Of a DNA stretch of 64,000 nucleotides, positions 53,477 to 60,116 are shown piece by piece. The notes below the pieces were generated by a model. The model saw nothing but the letters and a program-made list of their open reading frames with translations. It did no database searches and was not told the origin of the DNA. Each line of letters starts with the position of its first letter. The first letter of the stretch is position 1. The position numbers were made by a program, and so were the translations under genes. The stretch comes from Desulfococcus multivorans (lineage in GTDB: Bacteria; Desulfobacterota; Desulfobacteria; Desulfobacterales; Desulfococcaceae), in assembly GCF_001854245.1 (NCBI RefSeq), contig NZ_CP015381.1, positions 274,001 through 338,000 on the forward strand, written 5' to 3'.

Positions 53477-54078
53477 CGAACGGCTCCTATCCTGCCGGCG
53501 GTGCCGGATTTTTTCTTCTCCCGTCCTTTCAGGGTTGACGCGCCGTAGTCGAACCCCTTGACGAAGGCGGCCAAATTCATCTCTTCCGTCCCCTTGGGGA
53601 CCGAAGCGGTGACGGCGGTCTTCATGGCATCCAAAGAGACCACGCCGGTGACGGCCGTGGCGAATCCCATCATGATGATATTGGCCATCATCTTTCGCCC
53701 CAGCTCCTCGGCCATACGGGTGGCGGGGATGGAAAAGACTTCCGGTCGGTCGCCGCCCGGGGCGACCAGATCCTTGTCCGTCAGGAGGCGGCCCGAGGGC
53801 TTGAGGGCGGTGCGGTATTTTTCGTAGGCCGATTGGGACATGCAGATGAGGATGTCGGGCGCCTCGATATAGGGGTACTGGATGACTGCGTCGGAAATGA
53901 TCACCTGGGCGCAGCAGGCGCCGCCCCGGGATTCCGGGCCGTAGGACTGGACCAGCGTACTTTCCCGGTGGTCCCCCAGGGCCGCGGCCATGCCGAGGAT
54001 CCGGCCGGCCAGGACGATGCCCTGCCCACCGAATCCGGTAACGATAACTTCCTGCCGTTTGATGTCTTTTCGCGCCAT
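53473..54078 (-). CDS. korC: 2-oxoacid:ferredoxin oxidoreductase, gamma subunit
   Basis: The 201-residue protein has the gamma-subunit signature VTGFGGQGIVLAGRILG and SYGPESRGGACCAQVIIS, with the expected length. ATG 54078 with GGAGGAGGGG is preferred to a start 15 codons up. It completes the KorABCD complex that oxidises 2-oxoglutarate or a related 2-oxoacid to the acyl-CoA while reducing ferredoxin. It starts four bases after korB ends and overlaps the following flavoprotein gene. Confidence 0.93.
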   Translation of the reverse strand: MARKDIKRQEVIVTGFGGQGIVLAGRILGMAAALGDHRESTLVQSYGPESRGGACCAQVIISDAVIQYPYIEAPDILICMSQSAYEKYRTALKPSGRLLTDKDLVAPGGDRPEVFSIPATRMAEELGRKMMANIIMMGFATAVTGVVSLDAMKTAVTASVPKGTEEMNLAAFVKGFDYGASTLKGREKKKSGTAGRIGAVR

Positions 54079-54082
54079 GGCT

Positions 54083-54928
54083 TTACCCCTCCTCCGGCCG
54101 GTACATCCTTTTATAGATCTCATCGTGGGTGGGTTTCTCGATGTCCAGAAAATTCCCGAGAATCGGCCCCCGTGCGTCGCTCATGTCCAGTTCGGCGGGA
54201 TGAGCGCCGTTTTTGATGATGGCTTTTTCCTGATAGTGCCTGAGCGTGTCGATGGCTTTTTCCCGGTTGCGTCGGCCGTAGTTGACGGGGCAGGGCGACA
54301 GCGCCTCGATAAAGGAGAATCCTCGCCGCCGAAGGGCGGCCGCGATGGCGTCGGCCAGATCCCGTGCGTGGAGCATCGACCATCGGGCGATATAGGTGGC
54401 GCCGGCGGCGTAGGCCAGAAGCGGCAGATTGAACGGCGTTTCGGGATTGCCCATCACGGTGGTGGAGGATCTGGCATTGTGGGGGGTGGTGGCGGCAACC
54501 TGTCCGCCGGTCATGCCGTAAGTCAGATTGTTCACGCACACCACCGTGATGTCCATGTTCCGCCGGGCGGCGTGTATGAAGTGATTGCCGCCGATGGCGA
54601 AAAGATCGCCGTCGCCCGAGAAGACGATGACATTCAGTTTCGGGTTGGCCATCTTGATGCCGGTGGCAAAGGGGATGGCCCGACCGTGGGTGGTGTGGAA
54701 CGAGTCGATGTTGATGTACCCCGCGCCGCGGCCCGAACAGCCGATGCCCGACACCATGGCGAACTGATCGTAAGGGATCCCCGTCTGCTTGATGGCCGTG
54801 AGGCAGGCGGTAAAGACCGAGCCGGTGCCGCAGCCGGGGCACCAGATGTGGGGGATCCGGTCCATGCGGACGAGATCCTCCAGGGGATGGACCGTCGGGG
54901 CGACGGCGGGGTCGGCGCTTCGGATCAT
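54083..54928 (-). CDS. korB: 2-oxoacid:ferredoxin oxidoreductase, beta subunit (TPP-binding)
   Basis: The 281-residue subunit shows the thiamine diphosphate/Fe-S site pattern: IPHIWCPGCGTGSVF, GIGCSGRGAGY, GDGDLFAIGGNHFIHAARRN and NLTYGMTGGQ. ATG 54928 overlaps the korA stop (ATGA). The beta subunit binds TPP and passes electrons to the ferredoxin subunit. Similarity is to the 2-oxoglutarate group, and the exact acid is inferred from that. Confidence 0.94.
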   Translation of the reverse strand: MIRSADPAVAPTVHPLEDLVRMDRIPHIWCPGCGTGSVFTACLTAIKQTGIPYDQFAMVSGIGCSGRGAGYINIDSFHTTHGRAIPFATGIKMANPKLNVIVFSGDGDLFAIGGNHFIHAARRNMDITVVCVNNLTYGMTGGQVAATTPHNARSSTTVMGNPETPFNLPLLAYAAGATYIARWSMLHARDLADAIAAALRRRGFSFIEALSPCPVNYGRRNREKAIDTLRHYQEKAIIKNGAHPAELDMSDARGPILGNFLDIEKPTHDEIYKRMYRPEEG

Positions 54929-56076
54929 CGCATGACCTCCTTCTCCATGGCGTCGATGACGGCTTCGGGGGGAATGATGGCGCCCCCGTGATGGCCCACG
55001 CCGATGGTCGGCACCCGTCCGGCGGCGCACCGCTCGACCTCTCGGCTGATTTGGCCCATGTTGATCTCGACGGTGATGATCCCCTTGACTTTCTGGGCCA
55101 GAGCCCGGATCTGTTTTTCGGGGAACGGCCACACCGTCACGAGCCGAAGCATGCCGGCCCGGATGCCCCGTTTCCGTGCTTCGTCCACGGCGGTGAAGCT
55201 GGTGCGGGCGGACACGCCGTAGGAGACGACGGCGATATCGGCGTCCGACAGCCGGTAGGATTCGGTCATGACAATGTCGTCGATGTTGTTCCGGATCTTG
55301 CCCGTGATCCGTTCGATCATTTCCTTCTGGGTCTCCACGGACATCACCGGATACCCCTTTTCATCGTGGGTCAGGCCCGTAACATGGATTTTGTAGCCGT
55401 CGCCGATGGCGGGCATGGGGGCGACGCCGTTGGGTCCGGGTCGGTAGAGACGGAAGCGGTCCTTCCGGCCGGCGGGTCTGGGCCGGGACACCGTTCGGAT
55501 CTTACCGGCCTCGGGAATGACGACCCGTTCGCTCATATGTCCGACGATCTCGTCGGACATGATGAAGACCGGCGTTCGGTAGGCTTCGCTCAGGTTGAAG
55601 GCGGTGATGGTCAGATCGAACATCTCCTGGGGAGATGCGGGGGCGACGGCGATGATCTCGTAGTCGCCGTGGGATCCCCACCGGGCCTGCATCATGTCGG
55701 CCTGGGCGCCCTGGGTGGGCAGGCCCGTGGAGGGCCCGGCCCGCTGGACGTTCACGACCACGCAGGGCGTTTCGGTCACGACGGCGAGTCCAATGGTCTC
55801 CATCATGAGGCTGAAGCCGGGACCGGATGTCGCGGTCATGGATTTGGCGCCGGTCCAGGCGCCGCCGAGCACCGAGGTCATGGCCGCAATCTCGTCCTCC
55901 ATCTGGATGAAGGTGCCGCCTACCCTGGGGAGCCGAATGGAAATATGTTCCGCGACCTCGGTTGCCGGGGTGATGGGATAGCCCCCGAAAAAAGTGCACC
56001 CCGCGGCAATGGCGCCTTCGGCGCAGGCGATGTCTCCGTTAATGAAATGTTCTCCGGTGAGGACTCTGGATGTCAT
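54925..56076 (-). CDS. korA: 2-oxoacid:ferredoxin oxidoreductase, alpha subunit
   Basis: The 383-residue protein has the alpha-subunit motifs GCTFFGGYPITPATEVAEH, MEDEIAAMTSVLGGAWTGAKSMTATSGPG and QRAGPSTGLPTQGAQADM. The length and the lack of a fused gamma domain match KorA of four-subunit enzymes. The korD gene is 92 bases upstream on the same strand, and korB follows with a four-base overlap. Confidence 0.95.
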   Translation of the reverse strand: MTSRVLTGEHFINGDIACAEGAIAAGCTFFGGYPITPATEVAEHISIRLPRVGGTFIQMEDEIAAMTSVLGGAWTGAKSMTATSGPGFSLMMETIGLAVVTETPCVVVNVQRAGPSTGLPTQGAQADMMQARWGSHGDYEIIAVAPASPQEMFDLTITAFNLSEAYRTPVFIMSDEIVGHMSERVVIPEAGKIRTVSRPRPAGRKDRFRLYRPGPNGVAPMPAIGDGYKIHVTGLTHDEKGYPVMSVETQKEMIERITGKIRNNIDDIVMTESYRLSDADIAVVSYGVSARTSFTAVDEARKRGIRAGMLRLVTVWPFPEKQIRALAQKVKGIITVEINMGQISREVERCAAGRVPTIGVGHHGGAIIPPEAVIDAMEKEVMR

Positions 56077-56168
56077 GGACGGCCTCGTCTATAATGAAGT
56101 TCCGGTTTGGGTGTCGTGGTTCGTCCCGATCTGTCGGTTCCGGGACCTGCTTTCGGGGCGTGCGCCGG

Positions 56169-56456
56169 TCATTCGGTCGGACCTGGGACCGGCTGTGAAG
56201 GCGGCGGTGCTGCCGACGAAAAGATGGCGAATTCGGGGCAGAGCAGTTCACAGTAGTGACAATTCAGGCAGTCGTCGTTCTTGACCCTGGGCGGGTGATA
56301 TCCCTTGGCGTTGAAGGTCTTGGAAAATTCAAGGACCTCTCTCGGACAGAACGCGATGCAATAGCCGCATCCCTTGCACCGGTCCTCCAGAATGTGAACA
56401 ATGCCCCGGGTGATGTCCACCGTGTCGGTATCAAGGGGAATCCGCCAGTATTTCAT
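56169..56456 (-). CDS. korD: 2-oxoacid:ferredoxin oxidoreductase, delta (ferredoxin) subunit
   Basis: The 95-residue protein is a 2x[4Fe-4S] ferredoxin with C-x2-C-x2-C-x3-CP twice (CKGCGYCIAFCP, CLNCHYCELLCP). It is the first gene of the minus-strand operon that continues to 45998. Electrons from 2-oxoacid oxidation pass through it to free ferredoxin or directly toward the Hdr-like flavoproteins. Confidence 0.94.
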   Translation of the reverse strand: MKYWRIPLDTDTVDITRGIVHILEDRCKGCGYCIAFCPREVLEFSKTFNAKGYHPPRVKNDDCLNCHYCELLCPEFAIFSSAAPPPSQPVPGPTE

Positions 56457-56918
56457 AGCCCTCTTCCTGTAAAAGGTCTCCTGTTTGCGCCAAGAAGCGT
56501 TGCCGAAAAAAATCCTTAATCCTTTTGCGACGGATTTTCAATGGAAATGTCTTTTAAAACGTTTTTTCTCGAAAGACAATCCTCATATTTATCGGGGGGC
56601 GTCTTCCATCATGACGCCGTGACAGGGGTATGGACATTCCATGATTCGCCCTCCCGCTTTTCCGGTTGACAATCAATTTCGGGGTTCTTACCAGTTTGGG
56701 GTACGGCAGAAATATGCAACCCCATATGAAATCAGCGCACCTTTCACGTTCCACCGCAATTCGGTATCGGCCGGTATCGGCCGGTATCGGATTGATCATC
56801 CCTTTTTACGGTCAGATCGTTACCGCTCCCGCTTGATGTGTTCCTGAAATTGTCTGCCGTCATCCCAACCCGTTCGGGAGAAAGCCTTTTCAACACGGTC
56901 ACCTAAAGGAGGCCTGTC
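56457..56918. other. Divergent region with a 10-bp tandem repeat
   Basis: This gap should hold promoters for the kor-hdr operon (minus) and the metalloprotease (plus). At 56761-56790 the 10-base unit CCGGTATCGG is repeated three times, the first copy with one change. No gene is evident. The protease has AAAGGAGG directly before its ATG. Confidence 0.6.
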
Positions 56919-57941
56919 ATGTCAGATATCAAAAAAATATGTTTTGATAGAATTCTCGCCAGGGACCTGCACCGCGCGATCCTCTTCCGAAATATCGAGG
57001 GAACCACGCGTACCCGGGCCATATCCCCCATCGGTAAGCTGTGGCCCAACGGATCGACCCTGCGCGTTTCGTTTCTGGGGGGCACCGCCCAACAGCACGA
57101 CGTCGTCAAGACATTCGCGCCCCAGTGGTCCCGATTTGCCAACCTCAATTTCGACTTCGGCACTGCGCCGGACGCCGATATCCGGATCGCCTTCGCCGAC
57201 GACGGCGCGTGGAGCTATCTGGGCACGGACGCCAAGGGTATTCACGTCAGCCGGCCGACCATGAATTACGGATGGCTGGACGAGGCCGTCGTACTGCACG
57301 AATTTGGCCACGCCATCGGACTGGCCCATGAACACCAGAACCCCGAAGAGGGCATCAAATGGAATGAAGAGGCCGTGATCCGCGACCTCTCGGGCCCGCC
57401 CAATTACTGGGATATTGCCACCATCCGCCACAATGTCCTCAATAAATATGCCCACGACCAGATCAACGGCACGGTGTTCGATCCCGATGCCGTCATGCTC
57501 TATGCCTTTCCCAGGGAATGGACCCTTGACGGCTTTCAGACCAAGGAGAACAAGACGCTGTCGGCAATGGAAAAGGCCTTCGTTGCCGGTGAAAAAATGT
57601 ATCCCGGAAGGGGGTCCCAACCCGATGCGGTGGAACTGGACGTGCTGGAATTCGAGGGAACGCCGGCATCCATCGGTCTGCCGGGCGAGGAGGATCTCTT
57701 CACTTTCATGGTCAAATCCCCCGGCCGCTACACCATCGAGACCGAGGGGGAGACCGACCTGGTCATGAAGCTTTACGGTCCGGACAATCGGACCAACCTC
57801 ATCGCCGAGGACGACGATTCCGGCAAGGGTTACAACCCGAGGATCGGTGCCGATCTTATTCCCGGAAGGTATCTCGTACAGATCCGGCATTACAATCGGA
57901 CCGGCGGTACGGGCGACTACACGATCAAGGTTTACAAATAG
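56919..57941 (+). CDS. Metzincin-type zinc metalloprotease with C-terminal PPC domain
   Basis: The 340-residue protein has the extended zinc motif HEFGHAIGLAHE (127-138, zinc ligands H127, H131, H137, catalytic E128) and a Met-turn candidate at M193 in DAVMLYAFP, the layout of astacin-like metzincins. Residues about 230-340 form a PPC-type beta domain (PASIGLPGEEDLFTF, GRYLVQIRHYN). No signal peptide is seen, although relatives are usually exported. ATG 56919 has a strong AAAGGAGG site. The target is unknown. Confidence 0.9.
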   Translation: MSDIKKICFDRILARDLHRAILFRNIEGTTRTRAISPIGKLWPNGSTLRVSFLGGTAQQHDVVKTFAPQWSRFANLNFDFGTAPDADIRIAFADDGAWSYLGTDAKGIHVSRPTMNYGWLDEAVVLHEFGHAIGLAHEHQNPEEGIKWNEEAVIRDLSGPPNYWDIATIRHNVLNKYAHDQINGTVFDPDAVMLYAFPREWTLDGFQTKENKTLSAMEKAFVAGEKMYPGRGSQPDAVELDVLEFEGTPASIGLPGEEDLFTFMVKSPGRYTIETEGETDLVMKLYGPDNRTNLIAEDDDSGKGYNPRIGADLIPGRYLVQIRHYNRTGGTGDYTIKVYK

Positions 57942-57950
57942 GAATGTTAA

Positions 57951-57980
57951 TTTTTGACTTTCATGACGATGACCGAAAAG
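57951..57980. repeat. Palindromic repeat copy 10 (solo end)
   Basis: TTTTTGACTTTCATGACG followed by ATGACCGAAAAGC resembles the left end of inverted copies 2 and 6. It stands immediately before the 98-bp tandem array. Confidence 0.5.
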
Positions 57981-58002
57981 CCTACGGCTTTTCCAAAGGC
58001 TG

Positions 58003-58588
58003 AAGGCTGAAGACTAAAGGCTGAAGGGGTGCGCGTGTGACGAACGGTGCATTTTTTCCCTTTCAGCCTTCGATTTTCGGTCTTCGGTCTCCAAAGGTTA
58101 AAGGCTGAAGACTAAAGGCTGAAGGGGTGCGCGTGTGACGAACGGTGCATTTTTTCCCTTTCAGCCTTCGATTTTCGGTCTTCGGTCTCCAAAGGTTAAA
58201 GGCTGAAGACTAAAGGCTGAAGGGGTGCGGGTGTGACGAACGGTGCATTTTTTCCCTTTCAGCCTTCGATTTTCGGTCTTCGGTCTCCAAAGGATAAAGG
58301 CTGAAGACTGAAGGCTGAAGAGGTGCGCGTGTGACGAACGGTGCATTTTTTCCCCTTCAGCCTTCGATTTTCGGTCTTCGGTCTCCAAAGGTTAAAGGCT
58401 GAAGACTAAAGGCTGAAGGGGTGCGCGTGTGATGAACGGCGCACTTTTTCCCCTTCAGCCTTCGATTTTCGGTCTTCGGTCTCCAAAGGTTAAAGGCTGA
58501 AGACTAAAGGCTGAAGGGGTGCGCGTGTGATGAACGGCGCACTTTTTCCCCTTCAGCCTTCAGCCTTCAGCCTTCAGCCTTCAGTCTC
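58003..58588. repeat. 98-bp tandem repeat (minisatellite), six copies
   Basis: Units start at 58003, 58101, 58199, 58297, 58395 and 58493, exactly 98 bases apart and nearly identical; the last decays into short CAGCCTT repeats. Each unit contains AAGGCTGAAG near one end and CTTCAGCCTT in its middle, so it can form hairpins. There are no unique spacers. The array fills the space between the protease (stop 57941) and the SH3 gene stop at 58590. Its frames are not credible genes. Confidence 0.93.
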
Positions 58589-58589
58589 G

Positions 58590-59048
58590 TCAGCCGACGG
58601 GCGCGGCGGTGTATCGGGACATGACCCATCCCACAGCGCCGTATGGGGTTCTGACGTTCAGCCAGCCGGGGGAACCACCAAGGACCGTGAGGACTTCGCC
58701 TTGTCGGACGCGTCCGATGACACCCAGATGAAGCCCCGGCCCGCTCCGGACATTCAGTGCCTTTACGGTGACGGATACGGTGCCTGAAACAGGGTAGGGC
58801 GCAGGGTAACCATACGCCGGCGCCGTATTCGAGTAGACGACGGTTCGGGGCGGGGGCGGGGTGAAAATGGCCGAAAGGACGACTCCGGTCAGAAGACCGA
58901 TGCCCAGAGCCACCCAGACGTCGTCGCTATCTCCGTGATAATACCCGCCGTGTCCGTGATAACGGTGATACCCCCGGCCGGCGCCGGCAATCGTCGGCGT
59001 CGCGGCCATGAAGAAAACCGTGGTCAGAACGATGATGGTCTTTTTCAT
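58590..59048 (-). CDS. Exported SH3-domain protein with one membrane segment
   Basis: The 152-residue protein has a signal peptide (about 1-22), a His/Gly/Tyr-rich stretch (about 24-40), a hydrophobic segment (46-62; VALGIGLLTGVVLSAIF) and an SH3b domain (about 90-150; LNVRSGPGLHLGVIG, VGWVMSRYTAA). Its C-terminal domain is close to that of the protein at 7381. A cell-envelope role is likely. Its 3' end abuts the 98-bp repeat array. Confidence 0.8.
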   Translation of the reverse strand: MKKTIIVLTTVFFMAATPTIAGAGRGYHRYHGHGGYYHGDSDDVWVALGIGLLTGVVLSAIFTPPPPRTVVYSNTAPAYGYPAPYPVSGTVSVTVKALNVRSGPGLHLGVIGRVRQGEVLTVLGGSPGWLNVRTPYGAVGWVMSRYTAAPVG

Positions 59049-59191
59049 GGCTATCCCCTCTCTCTACGGGCCGGCAAGCCGATCATCGAAATGACCATTC
59101 CAATGATCACTTGACGTCTGCCCATATCCAAATCTAATACAGTTTTCAAAATGTTTCAACGCCCAATCGGGCGTCGCGTTTTTCGTCCCGA

Positions 59192-59222
59192 TGCAACTTC
59201 CGGCTTTCATTGCGGAGACCGG
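59192..59222. repeat. Palindromic repeat copy 11 (solo end)
   Basis: TGCAACTTCCGGCTTTCATT followed by GCGGAGACCGG resembles the left arm of the family. It lies upstream of the SH3 gene, so that gene also has a repeat end on each side. Confidence 0.5.
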
Positions 59223-59251
59223 ATAGGGAGGCTGAAGAATAAAAAACCTTG

Positions 59252-59339
59252 GCCTTCTCTGCGTGCTTTTCGTGAGATATTTTTTCGCTCCGGGGGACGT
59301 TTGTCAAAAAGGATTCTCACGCAAAGCACGCAAAGGCGC
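59252..59339. repeat. Imperfect inverted repeat with GCGTGCTTT arms
   Basis: The left arm (59252-59278; CTGCGTGCTTTTCGTGAGA) and right arm (59312-59339; TCTCACGCAAAGCACGCAAAG) pair imperfectly. The sequence resembles low-complexity dispersed elements seen in many bacterial genomes. It lies in the 59049-59429 gap, which contains no gene. Confidence 0.6.
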
Positions 59340-59429
59340 AAAGGCGGATTGAAGTCTTGGGCTTTGATTTTTCCGTTGGATGATTTAGATTTACCGTCAT
59401 ATGCAACCTGATGCTGAAAGCGGAAAATT

Positions 59430-60116
59430 ATGAAATCATCTGCCGCGGCCGCCGTGATTCATGCCGAGAAGCTGACCCGAACCTACACCTTGGGCGGAGC
59501 CCGGATTATCGGTATCGACGCCGTCGATCTGGATATCCCGGAAGGGGAACTGGTGCTGCTCAAAGGGGTGAGCGGTTCCGGAAAGAGCACGCTTCTGTCG
59601 CTTCTGGCGGGTCTTGACCGTCCCACCGGGGGACAACTCACCGTAGCGGGCCGCGACCTGATCCGGGCCTCGGGGCCTACCCTGGACGATTATCGTCGCC
59701 GTGTGGTGGGCATGGTGTTCCAGTCCTTCAATCTGATGCCGACCCTGAACGTCCTGGAAAACGTTTGTCTCCCGGCGCTTTTGGCCGGCCGTCCGGACAC
59801 AGCCGTGCAAAGCCGGGCCGTCGAGCTCCTGGAATGGCTTGGCCTGGGCGCTCGCCTCACCCACCTTCCCGGTCAGCTTTCGGGCGGGGAGATGCAGCGG
59901 ACGGCCATCGCCAGGGCGCTCATCAACGACCCTGCCGTGATCCTGGCCGACGAACCCACCGGCAATCTCGACACCCGGAACGGTGCCGTCGTCATCGAAC
60001 TCCTGGCGGAGCTGAGCCGATCATCGAAAAAAACCGTTGTCATTGCCACCCACGGCAGCCAGGCCGACAAGGTCGCCACCCGGCGCATCCGCCTCAGGGA
60101 CGGAAGAATCCAATGA
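59430..60116 (+). CDS. ABC transporter ATPase (LolD/AttE-like, MacB group)
   Basis: The 228-residue ATPase has Walker [11 protein letters not shown]-loop [12 protein letters not shown], signature LSGGEMQR, Walker [12 protein letters not shown] and the switch His in VIATHG. This is the LolD/MacB-type subfamily that energises FtsX-fold permeases. The permease start overlaps its stop (ATGA). The system is not a classical importer, since no binding protein is present. Confidence 0.95.
   Translation: MKSSAAAAVIHAEKLTRTYTLGGARIIGIDAVDLDIPEGELVLLKGVSGSGKSTLLSLLAGLDRPTGGQLTVAGRDLIRASGPTLDDYRRRVVGMVFQSFNLMPTLNVLENVCLPALLAGRPDTAVQSRAVELLEWLGLGARLTHLPGQLSGGEMQRTAIARALINDPAVILADEPTGNLDTRNGAVVIELLAELSRSSKKTVVIATHGSQADKVATRRIRLRDGRIQ

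Noticed and set aside
58003-58588. CRISPR-like array
   Set aside because: The units are contiguous 98-base repeats with no unique spacers, and no cas genes are present.
59765-60112. Upstream extension of the FtsX permease
   Set aside because: It is the ATPase gene read in another frame. ATG 60113 starts just before the first membrane segment.
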